The translations under genes were made by a program, and so were the position numbers. The notes beneath the pieces were generated by a model that made no database searches, was not told the origin of the DNA, and saw only the letters and a list, made by a program, of their open reading frames with translations. This document shows positions 53,619 to 62,787 of a DNA stretch of 64,000 nucleotides, in pieces. This stretch comes from Andeanibacterium sp036384795. Its GTDB lineage: Bacteria > Pseudomonadota > Alphaproteobacteria > Sphingomonadales > Sphingomonadaceae. Every line of letters starts with the position of its first letter. Positions within the stretch are counted from its first letter, which is position 1. The DNA is taken from assembly GCA_036384795.1 (NCBI GenBank), contig DASVLP010000075.1:1-64000 (forward strand), in the 5' to 3' direction.

Positions 53619-53649
53619 TCGACAAACGTTACGCAATATTTGAGTCGAT

Positions 53650-54057
53650 ATGAGCAATCTGACTGTAATCATCCGAACCGCGCCAACGACCTGCTGGTCA
53701 TGCGGTGCCGAAACAGCGATTATCTCGTCCCTCCTTCTGACAGGCGCGAAGGATGACGCCGAGTGCGCGGTCGCGGATTTCTCAGAATATCCGGCACTGA
53801 TCGACGCCGTGAACCGCGCCGTCTCCGACCAGAAAGATGTTGGCGTGGTCAAACCCCGGTTCAGCCAAACGCTCACGCAAGCTTATATGAGCAACGGCTG
53901 CTTCCATTGCGACGCGCTGTTCGGCCAGCATTTCGAAATTCATACGCGCTATGACGAGCGAGAAGCGGCGCGCCTGGATGTGCCAAGATCCGGCGAATGG
54001 GCGGAGATTTTCCAAAGGCTCCTAGCTTCGGAAGACGGGCATCTCTTTCACTTTTAG
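53650..54057 (+). CDS. Zinc-ribbon-like protein, unknown
   Basis: 135 residues. Two Cys pairs, CWSCGAET near residue 15 and CFHCDALFG near residue 85, could bind one zinc; the sequence between is helical. No family recognised beyond this. It stands alone on the plus strand, divergent from the nuclease operon and 152 bases before the next gene, so it could be part of either unit. The gap 54058-54209 shows no clear feature. Confidence 0.6.
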   Translation: MSNLTVIIRTAPTTCWSCGAETAIISSLLLTGAKDDAECAVADFSEYPALIDAVNRAVSDQKDVGVVKPRFSQTLTQAYMSNGCFHCDALFGQHFEIHTRYDEREAARLDVPRSGEWAEIFQRLLASEDGHLFHF

Positions 54058-54209
54058 TGCCCGGAATTTCAATGACGGATCGGCTGCCACTATTGCCTTG
54101 ATCTGATCAACATGAGATCGCCAAGTCCCTGGGTACTTGAGTGCAATACCCGGCTTGTCCATTGTGCACGGATGGCTGTCACAGATCCTCTAGTCTCGTA
54201 CCTGATGCG

Positions 54210-55313
54210 ATGACCAGCGATGCACCCGCAGCCGGTTCGGTCACGCCGCGTGTCGCGAGCCAGATGACCGCCGAAGACATCGCAGAGGATGAAGGCGGCT
54301 TCGACTATGGCTGGCCCGACGCGAATGTCGCACTCGCCGACCCACTCTTCAGCGATTTGCTGATGCGCGCGGACGTGAACGCCATCGGATATGCCTTGGT
54401 TCGCGGCCCGGATGGCGGCACGACGCCAATGCTACTTCTGACGGGTGCGCATGAAGGACCTCTGCGCGAGGTTTTCGACCTCTTCGCGCGTTGGCAGTTG
54501 CTGAGCGGTCCCGGCGCCATCCATATCGAAATCGCCTTTGCCGGTCCGGGGTTCCGCATTGCCGTGCTTCCGGACGCCCGCTCACTGCGATGGAGATGCT
54601 GCGGATTTGGTAATGTGTCGCGCCCCAACACGTTCAATCTCGCTTGGGTCAAGGGGATCGACACCCGTAGCGATTTCCTGGATTCGCTCGCCGACTATGG
54701 CCGTGGCCCATTTGCGCCGGTCTACCTGGGCGCAGCGATTGCGCAGACTGATGGCAACGGCCAGCCCTTTGCTTGTGACCTGGACGATGTACCGCGCCTT
54801 TTGCTGCCGTCGATTCAGATCCACTGTCGGCCCGAAGACATTCCTGCGGGATCGTTCCTGGCTGGTGGCGACGCTGGAGACGATACCATCCCATCGGACG
54901 TCGATCCGGCCCTGGTCGCCGCGCGGCGCGCTTGGCGCTTGCCCTCCATCATACCGAAGACGATCCATGTCCTTCGCCACACCGAATCCGGTCGCCAGCT
55001 TGTCGATCGCCTGGCGGCGGACGGTGTCGCGCGTTGGCAGGTCGAGCAAGCGATAGCCAACCTTCGCCTGGCGGCGCTTGCCGAGGTCGGTGAAGCGCCC
55101 CCGCATTCCCATTGGATGGAGACGCATTCGCTGCGCCTCGGACATATCGAGCTTGCGGACCAAGCCGTTGATCTTGGGGCAATGACCATCGACGACATTC
55201 TCGACCAAATCCGGCGTGACACCCGCTTTCTATTGAGGCGGATTGGTCGCTCCCCCGCAACGGAAACGCTTGCGGCGGGCCAGGCCGCCATCCGGGAGGC
55301 AGGCTATGCCTGA
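54210..55313 (+). CDS. Unknown partner of the DUF4062-STAND protein
   Basis: About 367 residues; no known family recognised. ADPLFSDLLMRADVNAIGYALV, WQLLSGPGAIHIEIAFAG, RSLRWRCCGFGNVSRPN and a C-terminal helical part with HSHWMETHSLRLGHIELADQAVD are the segments worth searching. No signal peptide or membrane helix. The start at 54210 (MTSDAPAAGS) has no good ribosome site and ATG at 54141 is possible. Its final 8 bases overlap the start of the STAND gene, so the two products are made in step and probably form one system. Confidence 0.6.
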   Translation: MTSDAPAAGSVTPRVASQMTAEDIAEDEGGFDYGWPDANVALADPLFSDLLMRADVNAIGYALVRGPDGGTTPMLLLTGAHEGPLREVFDLFARWQLLSGPGAIHIEIAFAGPGFRIAVLPDARSLRWRCCGFGNVSRPNTFNLAWVKGIDTRSDFLDSLADYGRGPFAPVYLGAAIAQTDGNGQPFACDLDDVPRLLLPSIQIHCRPEDIPAGSFLAGGDAGDDTIPSDVDPALVAARRAWRLPSIIPKTIHVLRHTESGRQLVDRLAADGVARWQVEQAIANLRLAALAEVGEAPPHSHWMETHSLRLGHIELADQAVDLGAMTIDDILDQIRRDTRFLLRRIGRSPATETLAAGQAAIREAGYA

Positions 55314-58300
55314 CCGCGGCGACGACGCCCTTGCGGGGCAGATGGAACGACTTTCTATCTTCGTCTCCTCCACGATCGAGGAGTGCGCGAAGCAGCGTCG
55401 CGAGGCCAGGGCGGCGATCCAGTCCCTTGGATTCGACCCATTCGTATTCGAGCGCGAAGGCGCGCGGACCTATCGCCCACAAGCGCTCTATCTGGGACGT
55501 CTGCGGCGAAGCCAGCTTGCGATTGGCATTTATCGTGCGAGCTATGGCTGGGTCGATGAGGCAAACGGGCAGACGCTTTCGGGCCTTGAGGACGAGTATC
55601 TCGAAATTCGGCGCCTGAACCTCGGGTTGCTCGCCTATATCGAGAAGCGCGCGGACCGCGATCCGCGGCTGACGGCGATCGTTGATGACATCCTCGGCCA
55701 GCAAACGGCCTACTTCTTCGATGCGGATGAGGATCTCAGCTCCGTCATTCACGCCGATATCGTGACCCTGCTTGCGCAGACCTTCACCCTTCGCCGGATC
55801 GCTGCCGATCAGCGCGCCATCGCCCCGCAGGCCACGCTCGACGCCATCTTCAAGACCGCTCCTTACTACATCCGGCGTGCAGGACTGGACGCTGCACTGC
55901 GAGGGCTCGTCACCCGCTACCGCGCGGTCAGTGTGTCCGGTGTTGCAGGCGCCGGAAAGTCCGTGGCACTCGCTCAATATGCTGCTGATGTTGGCTTGCC
56001 CTATGTGAACGGGCGCGGGCTTGATCCACGTGCCCTCCTCGCGAAAGCCGCAGACGCTCTCATCGGCAATACGGCCAATCCGTCGAATCCTGAGACGTTC
56101 GAAGAAGCGCGAGATGCATTTGCCCAGGCGTGGCGCGGCGCAACCACATGGCCCCTGGTGATCGATGACCCAAGTGACGGCGATCTGTTATGGTCCGAAC
56201 TGGCTACCATGATGCAGGAAACGGCTTCGGGCGTCGTTGTCATCGGATCGCGTGAACAGCCGGCGGGATTTCGTGGCGGCTCCCTTCAAGTCGAGGGCTT
56301 TACCCAAGAGGAGCTTGCCCTTCTCGAGTCCGTGGTCGATGCGGACGCCCAGCGTCACATCGCGGAACTGCCCGCTGCGACGACGACGCTGCCGCTCGCG
56401 GTGCGCTCTGCCATCCGACCGCTCCGCGACGATGCCGGAAACGCGGTTACGCTCAGGGAGCGCTATCTGGCGCTCAAGGGTCACCGCCGGGAGATCATTG
56501 CCTATCTGGCGCTCAGCGGTGCCCCTTTGTCCCTGGCTGACATCTCGTCCCTTACCGACAGCGCAGTCGACCTGACCTCGCTTAGCGATGAGATGGCAGC
56601 TCTCGATGACCTCGTTGTGGAGGACGCATCTGGATATTCCTTGTTGCACGACGCTTGGGCTGCCGAATTGGTGGTCGTCGCGCAGGAGCGAGCGCAGTTT
56701 TTCGATGCAGTCGCGCGCAAGCTCGTCACGTTGTTCGATTCGACCGGCCGGGGATGGCTGGCGTTTCAGATGGCACGCCTCGCGAATGACGAACTTGCTG
56801 TCATCCAGGCGGAGCGGTCGCTGCGCGAAATCCTGTACTCGGGCTCGATCACGCATTTTGTAACTGCGCAGCAGTTCCTCGCCGACCACTATCGGACGTC
56901 GGGAGACCGGACCTCGCTTGTGCAAACCCTCGTCTCGCTGGCGCAGATAGCGAGCAGTTCTCATGATACCGCGCACTGCGCCCCTCTCCTGGCCGAAGCC
57001 CGGGCGGTTGCCGAGACGATTGGCGATGAGGTTCTCCTCGACTTCGTCGCGGAGTTTGCCGCGACCTATGCCCTTCAGACTGCCATGTCTCCCGAGACGC
57101 TGGGTGAAGTGGAGCGCATTCGCAATCGTCACGAAGAGGCTGGCGACCTGCACAGCGTAGCCCGGTTGCTGGTCGAAGAAGGCGTCGCGTTTCAAGCGGT
57201 CAACCGACAAGATGAGGCCGAACCCCGCTTTCGCCGTGCGCTCGAAATCTTCGAGGCGCATGAAGACGCCTATGGCCAGGAGCTTGCGACCCGCAATCTC
57301 GCCGGTGTGCTTCTCGCCAGCACTGCAACCGCTGCGGAAGGCGAGCAGCTTCTCGCTACCCTTCGGCCCCAGCGAGGCCAAGCGCGAGAACGTGCCTGGA
57401 TGTGCAACATTCTCAATCGCCGTTATCGCGACGAAGGGCGCTACAAGGAAGCGGAAGAGGTTGCCCGGGAAGCCATCGCCATTGGTGAGACACTCGGAGA
57501 TCGTCGTCTTGTCGCCATCAATCAGATGGCGCTCGGCAACACGCTTCGAGATGACGGCCGATATGTCGATGCCCTCATTGCCTACGAGACAGCAGGCGTT
57601 GAGGGGCGTGCGGTCTCACGACCGGAAATCGACGGGCGCGCTGCGCGCCTTGCCGCAGCTTGCCATAATTCGCTTGCCGAAAGCGCGACAGGTGTCGAAG
57701 CTCAGGGACATGCCGAGCAGGCCGTCCAACTGGCTCGCCGCGCCATCGCAATATTCGAAAACAGCCTCGGGTCGCATGACCATGCCGACGCCTATGACGA
57801 GCTCGGCACGGCGTTGATCAGCCTCGGACGCGAAGGTGAAGGCTGGGAGACACGAGCACGAGGCGTGGCGCTATTCCGGGCAGCCGGCGATCTCGACAAC
57901 GCGCACAAGCTCGAACGGCAATTGGCCCATGGTGCGTTCGATCTGCCCTTCGACCTTGCCATGCGGGTGATGCTCGTCGCTCGGGGGAAAACGGTCGACC
58001 GCCAATCTCCGCCATTGGCTTTGTGGGCGGAGGCTGCTGCTGCGATGCTCGAACAGGCAGTGCCCGACGTTGCCGCGGCGACCTCGTCGATGCTGGTCCG
58101 ACATCTGATCGCTGCGATCCCCAAGGCCTATCTCAGCGCAGCGCTCGATCGCTGCCTTCGCATCGTTGCCGACCGCAAGATTGTGGCAGGCCACCAGAAC
58201 CGTGCCCTCTTCCTGCTCAACCTCTTGGCCTTCACAGCCCCCTATCAACTGACGCGCGCCGAGATGTTGACGATCGCGACGCTATGTCTTGAGGGCGACC

Positions 58301-58821
58301 AGCAAATCCGGCTCCGCGAGATACCCACCCTCGGTGTTCAGTTGGTGCTCGAAATTGGATCGGGACAGATGTTCCTGTTCACCATTTCAGCCGCCGACGA
58401 AAGCGTCGAAGCCACCTACGTTGCGCTCTGCCTCGGCGCGTTTCTTGCCGGCTGCGATGAGCGGGTAAGCCGTGATTTCATTGCGCCCTATGCGAGAAAT
58501 CCGGCCGCCTTCGACGTAATGACGACCAGCCTTGCTCCGGTAGGCCCAAGCCTATTGGCGACTGTCCAGCCTCATCTCCAAGACCGAGCCGTCACCTTTG
58601 TGGGCTTCGGCCATCGGGAAGAGGGGCCACCCCGCATCACGGCTTTCTGTAGCGACGGTGCTCCGGCCGCCATGCCCCCGGGCGATGAGCGTGCTGGCGC
58701 CTTCGAAATCGTCCTTGTCGAATTTCTCTCAGCTCTTGTGAGCGCGGCTTACGACGTCAACCTCCAGACCCAAGAGCAACTCCCAAAAACGAAGGAACTC
58801 CTGCGCCACATGTTGTGGTGA
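55306..58821 (+). CDS. DUF4062 - STAND ATPase - TPR protein, putative defence sensor
   Basis: 1171 residues. Residues 15-100 form a DUF4062 domain (LSIFVSSTIEECAKQRREA, YLGRLRRSQLAIGIYRASYGW), a Rossmann-like fold often joined to STAND proteins. Then a NACHT/STAND ATPase with Walker A GVAGAGKS (212-219) and Walker B LVIDD (284-288), a helical arm, TPR-like repeats from about 600 to 880 (EAEPRFRRALEIFEAHED, EAEEVAREAIAIGETLGD, AVQLARRAIAIFENSLGS) and a C-terminal part with no recognised fold. STAND ATPases switch by nucleotide and oligomerise on a trigger, so a phage sensor is likely by inference. GGGAGG lies 6 bases before ATG at 55306. Confidence 0.85.
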   Translation: MPDRGDDALAGQMERLSIFVSSTIEECAKQRREARAAIQSLGFDPFVFEREGARTYRPQALYLGRLRRSQLAIGIYRASYGWVDEANGQTLSGLEDEYLEIRRLNLGLLAYIEKRADRDPRLTAIVDDILGQQTAYFFDADEDLSSVIHADIVTLLAQTFTLRRIAADQRAIAPQATLDAIFKTAPYYIRRAGLDAALRGLVTRYRAVSVSGVAGAGKSVALAQYAADVGLPYVNGRGLDPRALLAKAADALIGNTANPSNPETFEEARDAFAQAWRGATTWPLVIDDPSDGDLLWSELATMMQETASGVVVIGSREQPAGFRGGSLQVEGFTQEELALLESVVDADAQRHIAELPAATTTLPLAVRSAIRPLRDDAGNAVTLRERYLALKGHRREIIAYLALSGAPLSLADISSLTDSAVDLTSLSDEMAALDDLVVEDASGYSLLHDAWAAELVVVAQERAQFFDAVARKLVTLFDSTGRGWLAFQMARLANDELAVIQAERSLREILYSGSITHFVTAQQFLADHYRTSGDRTSLVQTLVSLAQIASSSHDTAHCAPLLAEARAVAETIGDEVLLDFVAEFAATYALQTAMSPETLGEVERIRNRHEEAGDLHSVARLLVEEGVAFQAVNRQDEAEPRFRRALEIFEAHEDAYGQELATRNLAGVLLASTATAAEGEQLLATLRPQRGQARERAWMCNILNRRYRDEGRYKEAEEVAREAIAIGETLGDRRLVAINQMALGNTLRDDGRYVDALIAYETAGVEGRAVSRPEIDGRAARLAAACHNSLAESATGVEAQGHAEQAVQLARRAIAIFENSLGSHDHADAYDELGTALISLGREGEGWETRARGVALFRAAGDLDNAHKLERQLAHGAFDLPFDLAMRVMLVARGKTVDRQSPPLALWAEAAAAMLEQAVPDVAAATSSMLVRHLIAAIPKAYLSAALDRCLRIVADRKIVAGHQNRALFLLNLLAFTAPYQLTRAEMLTIATLCLEGDQQIRLREIPTLGVQLVLEIGSGQMFLFTISAADESVEATYVALCLGAFLAGCDERVSRDFIAPYARNPAAFDVMTTSLAPVGPSLLATVQPHLQDRAVTFVGFGHREEGPPRITAFCSDGAPAAMPPGDERAGAFEIVLVEFLSALVSAAYDVNLQTQEQLPKTKELLRHMLW

Positions 58822-58908
58822 CGCTACAACGAGGCGGGTGGCGCGAACGTGCCCATTCACCACTCCCACCGGACGACCTATCGACCAATAATGTGCCTAT
58901 CGAGCATT

Positions 58909-59793
58909 TCAGGTGGAAAGCCCGATGGTCTGTCGATCCTTAGCGTACGCCGAGGCGTCGCCAGCGCCGAACTCCTGCGGCAAGACGGCGAAAGGTCCCG
59001 CGTTATCCTGGATCATCGGCTGATATTCGGCAAATTCACCCTGAAGGGGAAGGCTATAGGATGTGGCCAGGGCTGCAATCTGAAATCCGATCGATTTGCG
59101 GAGTATCCGAAGCGCTGCCTCGAAGGCACGCCATTCCGGATCACCGCCATCGCACCGAAGGATCTCGAGATCGAAGGGCTCAACGGTATCGAAGAAGTGC
59201 CGAATCGTTTGACCCAATGCGAGGATGACTGTGTCGAGCGGCGAGCCCTTCAGGCAGCGCGATCGCAAAGCGGTGAAATCGCGCCGCAAACCGTCTAGCG
59301 AGCGCCGCACCCGATCGGGAAATTCCGCGTCGAAGGCGGCCCACAGCGCCCGGCGGTCCTCAACGAGAACGATCACCTGCGCCGCTACGTCCGGATCGAT
59401 GCGCTGCGCGCGGAGCAGTTCGATGCTCTTGGCATAGCCTTGGGTCCGGACTTCGGCGATCATTGCGTCATGACCGCGTTTCCAACCTCGAAGCTCGTCG
59501 GCGCTGTAGCCGCCCTGATCCTTGTCGATGATGTCGCCACATTCGCGGCAGAGCCAGATGCCGTTTTCCACGGAGCGGCGTTCGGCCTCGGTCTGGCCGG
59601 GGTCGTAGCGCGGCCCTCCCGGCGAGGCGGCACAAATATGCGCGCCGTGTCCGGTCTCCAATCCGCGTGAACTGTCGTGAGACGGTCCCGCCGTGAGTTT
59701 CAGGCATCGCGGATTGCTGCAAAAATGGGCAGCGCGAACGGCCAGCGTGCGCCGAACAGCCACTGAGAAATTATGTCGGGATGTCGCAGTCAT
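58909..59793 (-). CDS. HNH endonuclease domain protein (defence-type)
   Basis: 294 residues. The N-terminal 100 hold an HNH nuclease: CSNPRC, then ETGHGAHICAASPGGPRYD with the catalytic His, NGIWLCRECGDIIDKD with Asn and the second Cys pair, and SADELRGWKRGHD with the final His. The remaining 190 residues are a helical domain with no recognised fold. Such HNH-plus-helical proteins are frequent in defence islands. It converges on the STAND gene and is followed upstream on the same strand by a PIN-like gene, 87 bases off. Confidence 0.82.
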   Translation of the reverse strand: MTATSRHNFSVAVRRTLAVRAAHFCSNPRCLKLTAGPSHDSSRGLETGHGAHICAASPGGPRYDPGQTEAERRSVENGIWLCRECGDIIDKDQGGYSADELRGWKRGHDAMIAEVRTQGYAKSIELLRAQRIDPDVAAQVIVLVEDRRALWAAFDAEFPDRVRRSLDGLRRDFTALRSRCLKGSPLDTVILALGQTIRHFFDTVEPFDLEILRCDGGDPEWRAFEAALRILRKSIGFQIAALATSYSLPLQGEFAEYQPMIQDNAGPFAVLPQEFGAGDASAYAKDRQTIGLST

Positions 59794-59880
59794 ATCGGCA
59801 CGTTACACTATGAGCTCACGAAACATCAGAGTGAACTCCTCCCAGAAAAAGCCAGCAAAACAGCCCAGCGTTTCATCCTG

Positions 59881-60543
59881 TCAAAGACCCAGAAGGTGCT
59901 TCGCCAAACCCATGTTCTGCGCATAGTCGAGTCCCAGAGGCGCGAACTCAGCGGTGATTTCGGGCTTCAGACTCCTACGATCGAGAAGATACTCGTTGGT
60001 GTTGGACGAGAGGAACACGATGGGCTCCTTGGTTCCAGCTCTCCGGAGGCCCGAGGCCAACTCCAATACCGTCTCGTAGACAAGGCAGTCCTTGGAGGAT
60101 TCCTTACCGCGCATTGCCGGAGGGGTCGCCGTGTTGACCCGAGCGAACGCCTTCGCCGGAGCGTCGTCCCCCGGCTTAAAGGTTTGCAGCCGTGCCAGCC
60201 AGCGGCCGACGATTCCGTGAGCGCGGCCGACATGGCCATCGAGATGCGCGAGGTCGACGACCTTTGCAGCGCCATACACGGCGTCGAGCGCATTGATCCT
60301 ACTGAGCTGGTCCCGCACCCGATTGATTGCCCGTTCTGCCTCCTCTTGGGTCGAAACGTCATGCTCATTGAACTCGGTCGCGACCTGTTCGGGCAGGAAG
60401 AACTGAAGCCGCCCCCCCTCGGCGGCCTCCAACAGCTCTAGGCCAGCGATCCGATCCGGCACGCGCATCGTATCCCTTGAAGGGTCGCGCATGATGTCGA
60501 GCAGCGAGCACGTGTCGAAGCACAGCACAGGCACCGAGGACAT
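59881..60543 (-). CDS. PIN-like nuclease domain protein (DUF4935 type)
   Basis: 220 residues. Acidic residues in the usual PIN places: VLCFDTCSLLDIMRD at the start, EQVATEFNEHD in the middle, SSKDCLVYETVLELA and FLSSNTNEY at the end, as in DUF4935 proteins. Expected to cleave RNA or single-stranded DNA. ATG at 60543 starts MSSVPVLCFDTC; a second ATG at 60567 is possible. The preceding gene ends 30 bases before it, so they are likely co-transcribed. Confidence 0.72.
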   Translation of the reverse strand: MSSVPVLCFDTCSLLDIMRDPSRDTMRVPDRIAGLELLEAAEGGRLQFFLPEQVATEFNEHDVSTQEEAERAINRVRDQLSRINALDAVYGAAKVVDLAHLDGHVGRAHGIVGRWLARLQTFKPGDDAPAKAFARVNTATPPAMRGKESSKDCLVYETVLELASGLRRAGTKEPIVFLSSNTNEYLLDRRSLKPEITAEFAPLGLDYAQNMGLAKHLLGL

Positions 60544-60572
60544 TGCGAGGCCTGCGGCCGAGATCATCCGAA

Positions 60573-61229
60573 TCAATGCTCGTCGTAATAGGTGAGTAGA
60601 GCGAGCGCGTTCTGATAGTTGCCGGCAAGGTCGTAGGCGGTTTCCTCGTCCCAACCGTCGACCTCGCGCAGCCAACGGGCGAGCGTCTCGACGTCGAGTT
60701 CTCTCCCGGAGCGGTGTGACGCCACGAGGAAATCGAACCAGCGTCGCTGGTCCATCGGGTGGCTGGCCCCGGTCGACTTGTTTGCTGCGGCTGAAAAACG
60801 CCTAAGGCAGGTGGCCACATCATCTGTGGTCCAGTCCTCGAGCGACTGGCTGTCCGAGGATAACTCGATTCCGACGCCCAGGCGATCGCAGACCGGCCGG
60901 GCGACGCGATCCACGAAGTCGGTCAGGATGGCATTGTATTCGCTGTAGGACAGACTCCTCGCCTCGAGAGGCACGATATTGGGCACATAGTAGCCGCCGT
61001 CCCTACCCCACAGAGTAAGTCCGGCCGCGGGAAGCTGATCGCTTGCGTCGTGCCGGAAGAGCAGCACGTCCTCGGAACTCACTGCGTTGCGCTTGATTTC
61101 CTCGGCACGCTCGGCATCGAAGCTCCACGGAGCGACGGCGGCTTCGATGAGTGCGATGCGCAGAGCGGCTATCACGCCCGGCGGCACGGTCAGGCTCATG
61201 TCGCGAAACATTTCGATGCCGTCAGCCAT
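60573..61229 (-). CDS. Unknown protein upstream of the PIN-like gene
   Basis: 218 residues, no family recognised. The sequence opens MADGIEMFRDMSLTVP with AVSSEDVLLFRHDASDQ and SYSEYNAILTDFVDRVA in the body, and ends with WLREVDGWDEETAYDLAGNYQNALALL. Mostly helical, acidic; no signal peptide. ATG at 61229 follows AAGGGA by 6-8 bases. The end is coupled closely to the PIN-like gene, so an antitoxin or regulator role is possible, but this is inference only. Confidence 0.55.
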   Translation of the reverse strand: MADGIEMFRDMSLTVPPGVIAALRIALIEAAVAPWSFDAERAEEIKRNAVSSEDVLLFRHDASDQLPAAGLTLWGRDGGYYVPNIVPLEARSLSYSEYNAILTDFVDRVARPVCDRLGVGIELSSDSQSLEDWTTDDVATCLRRFSAAANKSTGASHPMDQRRWFDFLVASHRSGRELDVETLARWLREVDGWDEETAYDLAGNYQNALALLTYYDEH

Positions 61230-61418
61230 ATACATTCCCTTGGAGCCGTTAGCCTCTCTAGCCTGAAGATCGGCGTCCCGCACTTCTCGAGTTTACGGCG
61301 TTAGTGACTGTGCGTCTGAGCCGGGACAGCACTCAATCCGAATAGATCGCTGCTGGTGGAAACCAGGGGAACGTCAGAAGCAGCAGTTCCCAGCTATCGT
61401 GGCAAGTTCGACCGATCC

Positions 61419-61970
61419 TTAACGCACCTGCCGGACCGAACGCATGATGCTTAGGGCGACCGATAGCGTCAGGCCCATGTCCAAGCAGAGCTTGAAGAAC
61501 TCTTCCGAGGCATGGCGCGGTTCCAGACCATATTGACGCACGAGTTTTCGGGCGTGCTTGCCCAGTGGGATGGCATCGCTGAGCGATACCCATTCTGGAT
61601 TCCCGGCCTGTTGCTCGAAATCGAAAATGATCGGGTCAGGCAAATCGGCACCGAGCAATATGTAGCGAAGGTGCTTTATGAAATGCGGGTGGGTATAAAT
61701 GTCTTCGCCAAGACAATTATTTCGCTCAAACGCCCCCTTCCTCGATGCCTTGATCCGGCCCGGATTATATTCGGCATCGTTCCAGTAGCGCAATCTCCGG
61801 GGCGGCACGCCGTCCCGTGCGCTCAATGAAGCAAGCAGGGCGAGGATTGGCTTAGCATTCGCGTTGTAGGCGGCATGGGCTTCATCGTGGTTGCGGTGAG
61901 AAAGGCGCAGGTCGATCTTGGAGACGAGCGTTTCTTCGGCATCGGTTAGCGGGATGCGATACTTTTCCAT
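61419..61970 (-). CDS. Unknown protein
   Basis: 183 residues, no family recognised. Starts MEKYRIPLTDAEETLVSKID and carries a cluster of basic and aromatic residues (RRLRYWNDAEYNPGR, FERNNCLGEDIYTHPHFIKHLRY) then SLSDAIPLGKHARKLVRQYGLE. No signal or membrane segment. It reads in the same direction as the genes to its left, from which it is separated by 190 bases with no clear feature, and it is divergent from the AbiE pair. The start ATG at 61970 is reasonable but weakly supported. Confidence 0.5.
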   Translation of the reverse strand: MEKYRIPLTDAEETLVSKIDLRLSHRNHDEAHAAYNANAKPILALLASLSARDGVPPRRLRYWNDAEYNPGRIKASRKGAFERNNCLGEDIYTHPHFIKHLRYILLGADLPDPIIFDFEQQAGNPEWVSLSDAIPLGKHARKLVRQYGLEPRHASEEFFKLCLDMGLTLSVALSIMRSVRQVR

Positions 61971-62117
61971 GTCATCCTTTCATCCACCTCCGGCACAGGC
62001 GATGTATCCTTTTCGATGCTGCCCTGCGCTGCCAGAGAGACGATGACAAGCTTATGGCCAGAGCCGGCAATCTTCACAATCGCTTGGCGAAATGTAGATT
62101 GGGTCACCGCAGGTGAC

Positions 62118-62168
62118 ATGTGACAAAACCTCTGATAAAAACATGACTGATTAGAGGATTTGTCACAT
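62118..62168 (+). promoter_or_regulatory. Operator of the AbiE operon
   Basis: Inverted repeat of two 16-base arms (62118-62133 and 62153-62168, 15 of 16 complementary; ATGTGACAAAACCTCT and AGAGGATTTGTCACAT) with a 19-base spacer. The right arm covers the ribosome site (AGAGGA) and the start codon of abiEi, so binding would block translation initiation or transcription. AbiEi proteins are known to bind inverted repeats before their own gene and repress it; this copy fits that model. Confidence 0.7.
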
Positions 62169-62787
62169 GCTCACATCGGGAGATTCGCAAAAGGCAAAGC
62201 TTAGAAGCCTGCTCGACGCACGCACCATGATGCGCGCTCAGGAACTGCGTGAAGCCGGCATCAGCGCGCAAACGATCGCACGTGCCGTCGAGAATGGCGA
62301 GGTCGAACGCATCTCGCGCGGGGTCTATCAGAAGCGTGGCGCGGAGATCGAAGAGAACCAAATCCTCGCCGAGGCCACCATGCGCGTCCCAAAAGGTGTG
62401 ATCGCTCTGGTGTCGGCGCTCGCCTTCCACGAACTGACCGATCAAATGCCGCGGCGCGTTTGGATGGCGATTGGGGCAAGCGATTGGACGCCCGTGCAGT
62501 CCTATCCCCCGCTGCGCATGGTCCGCTTCACTGAACCTTATCTGCGCCAGGGCATCGAGCATCATACGATCGCTGGGGTCCAGGTGCCGGTCTATTCAAT
62601 CCCAAAAACCCTTGCCGATCTGTTCCGGAACTCCAAGCTGGTTGATCGATCGGTCGCGGTGGAAGGTCTGCGCGCCGCTCTCCAGCGGCGCAAGGTAACT
62701 CCGAGCGCAATCGCCGAAGGCGCGAAGGCCGGCGGTGCCTGGAAGGTGATGAAACCCTATCTCGAGGCACTCACCTCCAATGGGTAG
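62167..62787 (+). CDS. abiEi: AbiEi-type antitoxin (type IV toxin-antitoxin)
   Basis: 206 residues. N-terminal winged helix (MMRAQELREAGISAQTIARAVENGEVERISRGVYQ) and a C-terminal domain with MRVPKGVIALVSALAFHEL and YSIPKTLADLFRNS, the layout of AbiEi. It represses its operon and neutralises the AbiEii nucleotidyltransferase without stable binding in the known cases. AGAGGA lies 8 bases before ATG at 62167. Its stop overlaps the start of abiEii by 8 bases. Confidence 0.9.
   Translation: MLTSGDSQKAKLRSLLDARTMMRAQELREAGISAQTIARAVENGEVERISRGVYQKRGAEIEENQILAEATMRVPKGVIALVSALAFHELTDQMPRRVWMAIGASDWTPVQSYPPLRMVRFTEPYLRQGIEHHTIAGVQVPVYSIPKTLADLFRNSKLVDRSVAVEGLRAALQRRKVTPSAIAEGAKAGGAWKVMKPYLEALTSNG

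Noticed and set aside
53650..54057. Start of a phage or plasmid gene set
   Set aside because: No integrase, replication, capsid or conjugation gene appears anywhere to 64000.
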